Origin: CAZOKZ01 sp964580585
GTDB lineage: Bacteria > Sumerlaeota > Sumerlaeia > SLMS01 > JAHLLQ01
Assembly: GCA_964580585.1 (NCBI GenBank)
Contig: CAZOKZ010000038.1
Coordinates: forward strand, 1-44,973
Length of the DNA stretch: 44,973 nt
Reading direction: 5' to 3'
The translations under genes were made by a program, and so were the position numbers. Below the pieces are notes generated by a model. It made no database searches and had not been told where the DNA came from. It saw nothing but the letters and a program-made list of their open reading frames with translations. Below, in pieces: positions 8,679 through 17,900 of this stretch (its first letter is position 1; each line of letters opens with the position of its first letter).

Positions 8679-9944
8679 TTAAACGATTCCCGACTTTGCG
8701 CGCTCCAGCACGACCTCGATGATATCGCGTGTGCTGTTTTCCTTGGGATTGCCGGCAATGACGGTTTCGATTCCCAACCGCCGCGATGTCTGAAGCTCGG
8801 GCACGTTGTCGCTGCGGTAATCGGTTCCCTTCGCATGGGCCGCGGGGTGAATTTCTTCAAGGACCTCATCCGCCGAGTCCGTATAAAAAACCGTCAGGTA
8901 ATCCACTGCTTCGAGCGCCGCCAGCAATTGCAGGCGAGAGGCTTCGTCGAAAATCGGACGCCCTTCGCCTTTGAGGCGATGGATCGAGGCGTTGGAATTG
9001 ACCCCGAGAATCAGGCAATCGCCCGCTGCGCGAGAACTTTCCAGAAAGCTGATATGCCCGCCATGCAGCAGATCGAAACAACCATTGGCAAACACCGGAC
9101 GTTTACCCTGAGCCTTCAATTCTGCACAAATCTCGCGTAATTCACCCGGTGTGCGCAGCTTGCGCGCCATCGTGGCATCGTCCGCGTAGGCCGAAAGATT
9201 CAGTTTGTTCAGAATGATCCGAACGCCATCGTACAGGTCGTTCGCCACGGATGCCCCGGCGAGCGGAGTCTCCCGCAGATTCTTCTCGCTATCTTTACCG
9301 TAGCCGGTTCGGACCAGAATTCCCTCGCCCCCGGCGTTAACGCCAAACTCCACGTCTGCCAATTTATCCCCAATGGCAAAGACTGGCAGCCCCTGCAAGC
9401 CGAGATCGGCGATGGCTTCCTCGGCCATGCCTGGCTGGGGTTTGCGGCGATGAAGCTGCTCGGGCGAAGTCGATTGAGACGCGCTCGGGTCTGCTGTCGC
9501 GAAATAAATTCCATCCCACCGTGTGCCTTCAGCGGCAAGCAACTCGCCTAATCGTTCGTGCACACGCTGTACGTCGTTTTCCGTATAATATCCGCGCCCC
9601 ACACCGGATTGATTGGTGGTGACGATACGTGCGATTCCCTGTTCCTCGAGCAATTTCAGCGCGCGTGCTGCCCGAGGCAACAAAACCACGCCTTCGGGGT
9701 CCGAAAGATATTCTTTTTCTTCGATCAGGCAACCGTCGCGGTCGATCAATGCAATGGCGCGGTATTGTTTGGAGGGAATCAAATCGTGTTCTTCTTTCTC
9801 GAAATCGGTTGGGCAAGCAAGGAACATCCCTTTGTCGGGGGTCAACCGAGACCATACTCCCTGGTGCATGAAAAGCTGAAAAAGCCACACTTTGCTGCTC
9901 TGAAACGTGGAGTAGATCGCCATTTCCAGAGGGGCCACCGACAC
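8679..9944 (-). CDS. fusion of GmhB-like phosphatase and HldE C-domain (heptose-1-phosphate adenylyltransferase)
   Basis: The 421-residue protein has two domains. Residues about 60-235 are a HAD phosphatase of the GmhB/histidinol-phosphatase type, with nucleophile motif LIDRDG, motif II TTNQSGVGRG, then RRKPQPGM and IGDKLADVEFG. Residues about 262-421 are the HldE/RfaE2 cytidylyltransferase-like domain, with NGCFDLLHGGH and STRDIIE. These two domains catalyse consecutive steps (heptose bisphosphate to heptose-1-phosphate, then ADP-heptose) for lipopolysaccharide core. The loop before RRKPQPGM lacks the zinc cysteines typical of GmhB. The GTG at 9944 has an AGAGG ten bases upstream, but the first ~55 residues are unlike the family and the true start may be internal. 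Confidence 0.88.
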   Translation of the reverse strand: MSVAPLEMAIYSTFQSSKVWLFQLFMHQGVWSRLTPDKGMFLACPTDFEKEEHDLIPSKQYRAIALIDRDGCLIEEKEYLSDPEGVVLLPRAARALKLLEEQGIARIVTTNQSGVGRGYYTENDVQRVHERLGELLAAEGTRWDGIYFATADPSASQSTSPEQLHRRKPQPGMAEEAIADLGLQGLPVFAIGDKLADVEFGVNAGGEGILVRTGYGKDSEKNLRETPLAGASVANDLYDGVRIILNKLNLSAYADDATMARKLRTPGELREICAELKAQGKRPVFANGCFDLLHGGHISFLESSRAAGDCLILGVNSNASIHRLKGEGRPIFDEASRLQLLAALEAVDYLTVFYTDSADEVLEEIHPAAHAKGTDYRSDNVPELQTSRRLGIETVIAGNPKENSTRDIIEVVLERAKSGIV

Positions 9945-10214
9945 AGCTTTCGGGCCTCTCGAAATGCGATATTCAAGCTTACTCTTCCGATTGCGTCAAA
10001 TTTTCGGAATTTTTCCATTGCATTGAACCACTTTGCCCTGTTCCTGGTTGAAAGTTGACTCGGAACTCTTCGTTCCAGTACGTCTTTTCGAGCAAAGAAA
10101 AAAAACCGATTTTTTCTACCGTTTGTGCTTGCTTTCCCCAACAACGTGCCTTTAGCCGTCTGGCGTACTTCAGATCGAACCATAACACCAATTTACTTGA
10201 TTGGAGAGTTGGAT

Positions 10215-10808
10215 ATGACCCCGCCGGGATGGGAAGAGGAAGAAGAAGAAGACTCACCCTGGATGGAAGAGTACGACGACGACTACGGCGATGAGGACCT
10301 CGAAGAAGATGACGAGGATTATCTCGACGACGAGTATGCCGAGTACGAGGAATCTGAGGACGAGGAAGAAGAAGATGAACTCGAATCCTTGATCGACGAG
10401 GGGGAAGCCCTGATCGAGGAAGGCGAGTATCTTCAAGCCCTCGAGTTATTTCGGGAAGCCGCCGAGCGGTTCCCCGACAGTTCGCTGGCCGTGTTTCATG
10501 TTGGCCAGACGGCGTTGATGCTCTTTACCGATGGCGTGGAATCCACCGCCAATTGGGAAGACGACGACGATTTGATGGGATTTTACGACGAGGCGATGAC
10601 GGCGTTCGACAGCGCCTTATCGCTCGATGATGAATATTATCCGGCACTCAATGGCCAGGGGGCACTCCTCATGGTGGGCGATAATATCGACGCCGCCATC
10701 GAATGTTGGGAGAAATCGTTGGATATCCATGCGGACCAGGAAGAGATCGAGGCCGCTCTGGTCGAGGCTCGTTCGCAAGCCGAAGAATCCGATGACGAAG
10801 AAGAATAA
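10215..10808 (+). CDS. very acidic TPR-like protein
   Basis: The 197-residue product starts with about 60 residues made mostly of Asp and Glu (runs such as EEEEEED and EDEEEEDE). About two and a half TPR-like helical pairs follow: EALIEEGEYLQALELFREAA, then the region around DEAMTAFDSALSLDDEYYPAL, then IDAAIECWEKSLDIHAD. The tail is acidic again. No signal or membrane segment is present, so it is probably a cytoplasmic scaffold or chaperone-like adaptor; this is inference. The ATG at 10215 has GGAGAG seven bases upstream and was chosen over an ATG at 10125. It is divergent from the heptose fusion gene. Confidence 0.8.
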   Translation: MTPPGWEEEEEEDSPWMEEYDDDYGDEDLEEDDEDYLDDEYAEYEESEDEEEEDELESLIDEGEALIEEGEYLQALELFREAAERFPDSSLAVFHVGQTALMLFTDGVESTANWEDDDDLMGFYDEAMTAFDSALSLDDEYYPALNGQGALLMVGDNIDAAIECWEKSLDIHADQEEIEAALVEARSQAEESDDEEE

Positions 10809-10847
10809 CAGGCTTCCCGAATTCGCGTAAAGATTGTTGCCGAAACC

Positions 10848-10874
10848 AAACCCGCCTCCCGCCGAGGCGGGTTT
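10848..10874 (+). terminator. intrinsic terminator after the acidic TPR gene
   Basis: An 11-bp perfect stem (10848-10858 with 10864-10874) with a five-base loop lies 39 bases after the stop codon. The tail is CTCCTT, moderately T-rich. It separates the acidic TPR gene from the [2Fe-2S] gene. Confidence 0.7.
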
Positions 10875-10945
10875 CTCCTTGGAATTGGGCGTGGTTTGCG
10901 TCATAGAATAACACCGAACGAAATCCACGATTCGAGGACAGTGCC

Positions 10946-11290
10946 ATGAGAGAAGAAAACGAACTGTGCGTATGTTTTCACGTCTCTCAGAAGAAACTCA
11001 AGAAATTCATCCGCCTGAAAGACCCTCAAGTTGTCTCGCAATGCAGCGAATGTTACGGTGCGGGAACAGGGTGCGGTTGGTGCATCCCGTTTATCGAGAA
11101 ATTATTTGAAGAAATCAAGTCCGGGACCCAGTCTCCCGATTTGTCCCTGGACCCGGCCGAGTACCGAGCTCGACGGTTGGAATATATCCAGCGCACCAAA
11201 AACGATAAAATGAAACCGGCTGAACCGACCGGTCCCGATACCCCCGAGGACGAGCCCGATGCGCTCGTCGATCAACTTCTTGACATTTAG
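10946..11290 (+). CDS. BFD-like [2Fe-2S]-binding protein
   Basis: The 114-residue protein has a cysteine arrangement like bacterioferritin-associated ferredoxin and NifU/NirB linker domains. CVCFHVS near the start is followed about 30 residues later by CSECYGAGTGCGWC. The BFD_Fer2 fold binds a [2Fe-2S] cluster through C-x-C and C-x(2)-C pairs; two extra cysteines (CSEC) precede the usual GTGCGWC. The C-terminal 50 residues are charged, Pro-rich and probably disordered. No bacterioferritin gene is nearby, so its partner is unknown. A terminator lies just upstream, so it has its own promoter, which I could not locate. Confidence 0.8.
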   Translation: MREENELCVCFHVSQKKLKKFIRLKDPQVVSQCSECYGAGTGCGWCIPFIEKLFEEIKSGTQSPDLSLDPAEYRARRLEYIQRTKNDKMKPAEPTGPDTPEDEPDALVDQLLDI

Positions 11291-11560
11291 CCGAGTTTCG
11301 CCCACAAATCGATGAACAAAAAACCCTCCTGAATTGTCCAACAAACGTGCAAATTGGCTTGGCGTTCTCTTGCCGGTTAAGGCAAAATCGCTCTGCCTGA
11401 TCGAAATGCATTCTTTGGTGGATCTGCACACAGGTTGAAAGCGGATGATATTTTCCTCGACTCCCATGCCCGAGTCGGGTCCGCTTGCAGTTCTACGACA
11501 CCAGAATCGCGTGCCTAGTCAGGCACAAACCGAGACTGAGACAGGTTTGGATGGTGTGCC

Positions 11561-12904
11561 GTGAAAAATAATATCGTTTGGATAGTTCTTTTCATCAATC
11601 TGCTCGCAGTCGGCATGGGATTTATCTATGTCGCTGCACGACCGACTGAAATTCGCGGGTTGATGAATTCCGATGTGCAGAAAACGCTAAACACCGCTGT
11701 GGCCAACGTCGGCGGCATGTCGCCGTCTTCCTCCAGCACGCGCAAGAGTTCGCCTCCGCCGCCAAAGGCCAACACGGGCGAAGTCGCCGCTGCCAGCTCG
11801 GACACAAAATCGGCGTCCAAAACGCCCCCTCCGCGCTCGTCGGCCCCACCACCTGCTTCTTCCTCGAAAGCTGCTCCGCCTCCTCCCAAAAAAGGAAGCA
11901 ACAGCTCGGAGGAATCCGAATCTCTGATTCCAACCCGCGAAACCAAGTTGAAAAAAGAAGTTTCACACGTCAAAACCGTGTATATGGGTAGCACTTCGGA
12001 CCCCATCACGAGCGAACCGCCGCCACCGGAATTGTATCCTTTCCGAATTGATCGCCGCACGTTTCCTCCCAACTCGGAGGACATCGAGATCGAGATCAGC
12101 GTGCAGAACGCTTCTGGGTATTTCTGGAAAAACGTGTATATTGTTCTGAAATCGTCCGATCACAAAAAAGCCCAGATTTTCAGCACGGAAGAATGGCGTA
12201 TCGACGAAATCGCCACGCTGAACTATCGTTTTCCCAAAGCGGAAATCGAACGTCGTCTGCGTAACCTGCGCGTGGTGGATATCCGGGGCGAACGCCTGGA
12301 ATCCACGTTGGCGTCGCACGTCAGCAAAATCCGTAGCGAAGCCGTCAAACGTTACGGCTCGGGCGAATCGGTCTCCGCGAGCGGCGATACCTCGCAAGCC
12401 AGCGGACTTTTGGGTCTGTGGGCCAGCGCCGCCAGCACGTTGCGTTCCTCACACGCCAAACCAGTTGAGGAAACTGCTCAGCAAGGCGAGATCGAGATCA
12501 TCCTGCCCAAGAACATGAAGTTGATTCCCAACGAATTTACCGTTCGTATTCTGGACAACACCCCCGAACGTTCTCACGCCATTGAGCTTCTGCAACGAGC
12601 CCACGAAGCAGCATATGGTACCCAGGACCGCATTTTAAGATTGGTGGATTTAATCAACAGCCAGTCCTATTTTGAAGCAATGAATGGTCAGGGAGCCACG
12701 TTGGTCGCTGAAATTGGGGAAAGCAAATCGGAATACGACAAGGTCGGTATCGAGCTGGCCCTGTTGCTCAGCCGTTCAACCGACGACAAGCTCAACCTGA
12801 TGCAGGACGAATTAAATGAAATGACCAAAACCATGGTTGGGTTGATCGATTTTGTGGAAAAACGCATCCAGACCGTGGATGGGGGATTTTCCTTGAGCAA
12901 ATAG
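11561..12904 (+). CDS. single-pass membrane protein with Pro/Ser-rich stalk, unknown
   Basis: The 447-residue product has one transmembrane helix (about 5-26, IVWIVLFINLLAVGMGFIYV) and a short N-terminus, so the bulk probably faces the periplasm. Residues about 53-130 are a low-complexity Pro/Ser/Lys/Ala stalk with several PPPP runs. Residues about 150-240 look like a beta-sandwich (alternating hydrophobic segments such as EIEISVQNASGYFWKNVYIV). The final 120 residues are helical (LLQRAHEAAYGTQDRILRLV and onward). I recognise no family. The start is GTG with a weak ribosome-binding site. It is the first gene of a same-strand block of envelope proteins reaching 18777. Confidence 0.75.
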   Translation: MKNNIVWIVLFINLLAVGMGFIYVAARPTEIRGLMNSDVQKTLNTAVANVGGMSPSSSSTRKSSPPPPKANTGEVAAASSDTKSASKTPPPRSSAPPPASSSKAAPPPPKKGSNSSEESESLIPTRETKLKKEVSHVKTVYMGSTSDPITSEPPPPELYPFRIDRRTFPPNSEDIEIEISVQNASGYFWKNVYIVLKSSDHKKAQIFSTEEWRIDEIATLNYRFPKAEIERRLRNLRVVDIRGERLESTLASHVSKIRSEAVKRYGSGESVSASGDTSQASGLLGLWASAASTLRSSHAKPVEETAQQGEIEIILPKNMKLIPNEFTVRILDNTPERSHAIELLQRAHEAAYGTQDRILRLVDLINSQSYFEAMNGQGATLVAEIGESKSEYDKVGIELALLLSRSTDDKLNLMQDELNEMTKTMVGLIDFVEKRIQTVDGGFSLSK

Positions 12905-12941
12905 CCGACGGTCTGGCATTACTAGTGATGCGCAAATGGGG

Positions 12942-12970
12942 TTGACATGCCCGGCGATCGGTTCAGAAAT
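12942..12970 (+). promoter_or_regulatory. possible sigma-70 promoter for the secreted Gly-rich gene
   Basis: A perfect TTGACA (12942-12947) is followed after 17 bases by AGAAAT, a poor -10 match. It lies about 80 bases upstream of the ATG at 13025. The -35 match is good and the -10 weak, so this is tentative. Confidence 0.3.
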
Positions 12971-13024
12971 TGCCTCGGGAATCCCCAGCAACTGAAAAAG
13001 TGCTTTTTTTGAGAGGAGTTGCCA

Positions 13025-14137
13025 ATGATGAAGCCGAGAGGGAGAGCGGTCCAATCGATTCAAGTCGGGTTGATGACGGCGGTACTGGCAGTTGTCGGTA
13101 CAGCGTCGGCATTCGCCCAGGGCGGATTTGCCGGAATTGCCGACTCGGAATCGTTGGACACCTTATCCGGAATTTCCAGTCCCACAGGCGCTGGACAAGT
13201 TGGACTCGACCGAGCGCGCAGTCTTCAGGCATCCGATCCCTTTGCGTCGGGTGGGGGAGACCCTTTTGCTTCCGGCGGAGGGGGCGATCCATTTGGCGCC
13301 GCTCCCGGTGGATACAGCGCGACGAATCCAGCCCCAGACCCCTTTGGTGTGGGCGGCGGTTCGGCCAGTCCTGATCCATTTGCCGCCGCTGGCGGATTTG
13401 GTGCCGCGCCCGCAGGATTCGGCGGTGGTGGCTTTGGCCCTGGCGCTGGACCCGGAGGAGCCGCAGGCGGTGGAGAATTTGCCGCTGCCCCCATTCAAAT
13501 CCCGACAATTCAAGCGATTTACGGCACTCGGGTTGTTTGCCATGTATCGGGCGAATTACTCGAAGATGCCTATGAAGTACCCGTGCTGGAAACCTTCAAG
13601 GACCAGTACTATGACGACGGCAAGACCGGTATGGACTACAAGGCCAACGACTTCAAGTACACCAATGTGTCGTTGAAAGACGACGTCATGAGCCCCGAAG
13701 CCCATGTTGTGAAAACCCGTCTCATTCAAGGCTTGCGTACGTTGGAAGACCTTCAGCCGAACGAATTTTTCAACCTCCTGGTTGCCTCGTCCGACCCACT
13801 GGCAAGCGTTCCACAGATGTTGGACCTTGAAAAAGACCGTGACGAAAAACTGCTTCGTTGGGCCGAAAAATTCCTTCAGGACTTCCGCGTCAACCCGGAA
13901 GAAAGCGCCAAGGGTACCTGGAAATTCCACCCCACCTACATGCCTCCGCCGCCGATTCCCCCCACCTCGAATATACCGGCGACCTTTCTGCCGCCAGACG
14001 CAACGCCTGCTGCTGGTGCAGACGGACAAACCGGTACGCAGGCCTCCGGCAGGGGTGGAGCCGCCAATGCATTGGGAAATCGAGTCGGAACCAGCAGCAT
14101 CGAAGACAATCCGGCAGCCAGTAGTTCGTATTTTTGA
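13025..14137 (+). CDS. secreted Gly-rich repeat protein, unknown
   Basis: The 370-residue product has a signal peptide ending at ASAFA (cleavage near residue 32). Residues about 65-160 are Gly/Ala/Pro-rich with repeated DPFASGGG, DPFGA and DPFGV units. A folded-looking domain (about 160-295) follows, starting at PIQIPTIQAIYGTRVVCHVS and rich in charged helices. The tail is Pro-rich, then Gly/Ser-rich. The domain is not one I know. The ATG at 13025 follows GAGAGGAG by six bases and was chosen over a TTG at 13019. It may form a surface or periplasmic partner of the flanking membrane proteins; this is inference from position. Confidence 0.78.
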   Translation: MMKPRGRAVQSIQVGLMTAVLAVVGTASAFAQGGFAGIADSESLDTLSGISSPTGAGQVGLDRARSLQASDPFASGGGDPFASGGGGDPFGAAPGGYSATNPAPDPFGVGGGSASPDPFAAAGGFGAAPAGFGGGGFGPGAGPGGAAGGGEFAAAPIQIPTIQAIYGTRVVCHVSGELLEDAYEVPVLETFKDQYYDDGKTGMDYKANDFKYTNVSLKDDVMSPEAHVVKTRLIQGLRTLEDLQPNEFFNLLVASSDPLASVPQMLDLEKDRDEKLLRWAEKFLQDFRVNPEESAKGTWKFHPTYMPPPPIPPTSNIPATFLPPDATPAAGADGQTGTQASGRGGAANALGNRVGTSSIEDNPAASSSYF

Positions 14138-14157
14138 TGAAAAACTCGAAGGTTTTC

Positions 14158-14188
14158 GTTGTGCCGCCCTCTGCATTGGCGGCACAAC
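14158..14188 (+). terminator. terminator-like hairpin after the Gly-rich gene
   Basis: An 11-bp perfect stem (14158-14168 with 14178-14188) has a nine-base loop and is followed by GTGTTTCACA rather than a clear T run. It lies between the Gly-rich gene and the tail-anchored gene, so it may attenuate rather than end transcription. Confidence 0.5.
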
Positions 14189-14222
14189 GTGTTTCACACA
14201 ACAAATCTCCTAGCATACACGA

Positions 14223-14759
14223 ATGAAAAAAACAGTCGTTAACGACAATTTAGCTCTGGTTCAGAACACGTTAGAGCAATGGTTGAGTTTTAAAAAATAC
14301 CTGCTCAAGTCGTTCTCAGAGGAAGCGGAAATCGACTCCGATGACGAGTCGAATTTCTTGGAAGTTAAAAGTTCCGTGGCGAGAAACATTCGCTCGTTGA
14401 GTGAGCGGCTGAAAGAAGTCGCTCCGCTCGATTATGGCGAAAAGCACATTCGCGAGTTGCTGAACAAATGTGTCTCGGTTTCACACATTCGTTCGTTGCC
14501 CGCTCCGGATAAACGCGCCCTGTTCAAAGAATGGCATGGAGCATTCATTTCGCTCAGCCGTTGCGTGGGAGCGTTGAAGTTCATGTCCGAGGGATATATC
14601 CCTCCGCCGCCCAGCAAGGACGGTAAAGGCGGCAAGGGCAAATCGCGCAAGAGTAAGTCCGGCGGAGGTGGCAACAAAATGCCAATGATTATTGGTATTG
14701 TGGTTGTGCTTCTCGTCGGAGGTGGTATCGTTGGAGCCAAAGTCCTCGGGCTATTTTGA
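14223..14759 (+). CDS. tail-anchored membrane protein, unknown
   Basis: The 178-residue protein has a helical, charged N-terminal part (about 1-125), a Gly/Lys/Ser-rich hinge (about 128-150, with KGGKGKSRKSKSGGGG) and a single C-terminal transmembrane helix (MIIGIVVVLLVGGGIVGAKV). With the positive hinge before the helix, the N-terminal domain probably sits in the cytoplasm and the protein is inserted by its tail. I see no known domain. No clear ribosome-binding site precedes the ATG. It lies between the Gly-rich gene and the giant repeat lipoprotein on the same strand. Confidence 0.72.
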   Translation: MKKTVVNDNLALVQNTLEQWLSFKKYLLKSFSEEAEIDSDDESNFLEVKSSVARNIRSLSERLKEVAPLDYGEKHIRELLNKCVSVSHIRSLPAPDKRALFKEWHGAFISLSRCVGALKFMSEGYIPPPPSKDGKGGKGKSRKSKSGGGGNKMPMIIGIVVVLLVGGGIVGAKVLGLF

Positions 14760-14956
14760 CCCTACTGTTCAGAAATTGGGGGAACGGTTGGGATTTTGGT
14801 GCAGGAAGCGCGGAGTTATGCGGGGTACAATTCATAAAGTCATTGCCCCCACGTGATGGCTTCGCGATTTTTTTTGATGAAATTGTGAAAGTTTCAGGAT
14901 TTCTACCGTTCTCCGCACGCAAAGTGGGAGAGTGATTGTTCTGGAGGCGTAATCGC

Positions 14957-17900
14957 ATGCGTAAACAGGTGTCTGTCGCGCGATATGTGCTACTGTTGCT
15001 CGTCGTAGCTATGGCTTTGACGGCATGTAAAGGCCAACGAGCCAAGGTCGCACTCGGCAAAAGCCAGGAAATCATGCAGCAGCTTGAAGAGCTTCAGGGG
15101 GATGTGCATGCCCCGAATGACATGAAGCAAATCCGCGACCTGATTGATCAGGCCAGCTCGAGTTTGTCGTCCGGTGCCAATTCCGACGCCTTCGACTACG
15201 CTCGTCGTGCCAAAGACTTGGCAGAAACCACGCTCATCAAGGTGGAAGGCGATGAAGCACGTCGTCTCTGGAACCAGGCCGAGTTGGATATCCAGGTGGC
15301 CGATACCAACGCTTTGAGCCGTACAGACCCCAATCGTTACCGTCGAATCAAGGAATTGCGGGACGAAGGCGTACTGGCCCGCGATGAAAACGATAACCGC
15401 AAGGTGATTCGGATCAGCCGCGAAATCAGCTCGGAAGTCACCACGGGTATTTCACCCATGAAAAACGACGCCGACCGCGAACGTCTCGCTGCGGAAGGCA
15501 AGTTGCAGGAACTCAAGTCGGCTGGCGGTCAAAACTACGACCCCGAGTCGGTTATCAACGTTACCGATATTATTACGCGCGCCGATCAGGTTGCGCGTGA
15601 GCAACGCGACTATGTGTTGGCCGCCAACCAATACCGCGAAGCCATTACGGAAGCCGAAAGCGGTATCGAAAACGTCCAGCGCTTGAAAGGTAAAGAAGCG
15701 ATCGAAAAAATCGAGGACTTGCTTGCCACCGCCCTGGAAGAAGGCGCCCAGACCTATCATCCTGACGATTATACCCGCGTCATCGACCTGCTTTCGTCTC
15801 TTGTCAAAGATTTCGAGGAACGCCGCTTCACGCGTGTGACGCTTTCCAGTGACGAATTGATGCCTCGTGCGATTGCCTTGGTGGAAAAAACCAAGCGTTC
15901 GGCAGCGGAAGATCGCATTCTTCAAATGCGTCGTAAAATCCAGGACTTCGTAGATGGTGGCGCCCGCGATTATCTGCCCGGCAAAATCGAAATTCTCGAC
16001 GACCTGCTGCGTTCAGCTCGTGAACAACGAAATATCGACACGGTCGATGCTTTCGATAAGGTCCGCGAAGTTTTCAACGAATTCCAGAACGAAGCTCAGA
16101 AAATCAAAGTCGCCTTCGAGGATAAAGCCAACTCGGCTATCAGCGTCGCGGCAAATCAACTGGATACGACCGAACAAGTTTACAAAGAAGCCCAGGCGAT
16201 CTTCGATGCCTCCAGTGGCAGCGTTCCTTCGGACATGCAACCTTTCGAGGACAGCAAAACCATTCGCCGGACGGAGCTCGAAAAAGACATCGAACACGCA
16301 CGCAACTCGCTGGTGGTCGCAGGCGACCTGATGGTGGGCGGCAAGTATCGCGATTCGATTCTGACGGCGCAGGAGCAAGGCGTCACCGCCGAGCGCATTC
16401 TGGACGACATTTATGACCTCGTTTCCGGTAACGCCGTGATTGAACTTTCAAGCCTGATCAGCCGGTACGAACGCGACGGCGCCCGGATTTTCTCGCCGGA
16501 TGAACTTCAGCGCAGCAAAGACAACCTGGAACAAGTTCGCTCCGCGCGGGAAATCAAAGACTACCTTGGAGCCGTGCGTTTGGCCGCCGCCGCCCGCGCC
16601 GATATCGAATTGATGGCTCGTCGAATCGCCGGTCGTGCCGTCGAGGACCTGAAAGAATCGCGCGATCTGTACGATAAGATCGCTTCAGCGCGCACGCAGA
16701 AATATAGTGCCGATGAACTGGAACAAGCCAAAAAGCTGCTTGATCAAGCGGAAGTCGATCTTCAAGCCGAACGTTTGAAACTGGCCCTGGAACTTGCAGC
16801 GCAAGCTTCGCAAGTGACGCAAGAAGCCGTGGCGAAAGCCAACCGTCTGGCGGCGGAAGATGCTATCACCAGCGCCGGAAATAAACTGTCTCGCGCACGT
16901 GAAGCTGGCGCTGCGTTGTACGCCGGTCGCGAAATCGAAAGCGCCCGCAAGCTGTACGACTCGTCCCAGGCACTGTTTGCTAATGACGATTTCGTCAAGG
17001 CCGAAGAGTTGGCCCTTTCGGCGGGTGAACGTGCCGATCAGGCATTCTACAAGAAAATCAACGATGCGGAAGCGGCAATCGCCGACGCGAAAGCCGTGGG
17101 CGGTTGGGAATACGATAACAACAACTTGAGCAAGGCGAGCGCGGAAGTTCGCGAAGCGCGCACATTGCTTGAAAGCGGTAGCTACGATCTGTCCGCCCAG
17201 AAAGCAAACTCCTCGTTGGCCAAGGCAAAGAGCGTTGCACGCGCCACGAAGACCAATAACTATCGCACGGCATTCGCTCGCATCGAAAGCAACCTCGATA
17301 AAGGTCGCGATCAAGGCGTCAATTATTTCCAGGTTCAGGACGCGATTGCGGTTCGTCAACGTCTGGCCGAGTTGGAAAATACTTGGAGCCTGGAACGCTA
17401 TGATTTTGTCATGGCAGAACTGAACAAGCTCGAAGGCCAACTGCGCGGTACGCTCGATTCGACCAACGATGTCGTCGATACCGTTGCCAGCCAGCAAACG
17501 GCACGACTCAATCACTTTGTTGAAGTCGGCGCCTCGGATTATGCAGCGGGATTGATCGACACCGCTCGCGAGAACCTGAAATACGCCCGCGTGGATTACC
17601 GTAACGGCCTGTACAAGTCGGCGCACTCCTCGCTGGACAAAGCGATTCAGGCGATCAATGAGATCGAAAGCCGCCACAACCAGGAAACTTACGTCGATGT
17701 GATCGAAGAGCTCTTCCAACAATACTCGAATGCTCAGTATCGTTTCCGCAATGTGTTGTCGCTGGATCCGACCGAAATGAAAGCCCTGGCGTTCGGAAGC
17801 GCGTCGCGCGGAAACATTATCGCGATCGCTGGCCAGGCCACGCCGTCGGATTTCCGTTCCTCGGTCGAGCGCTTATATTCCGAAGTTCTCTACATTCAAC

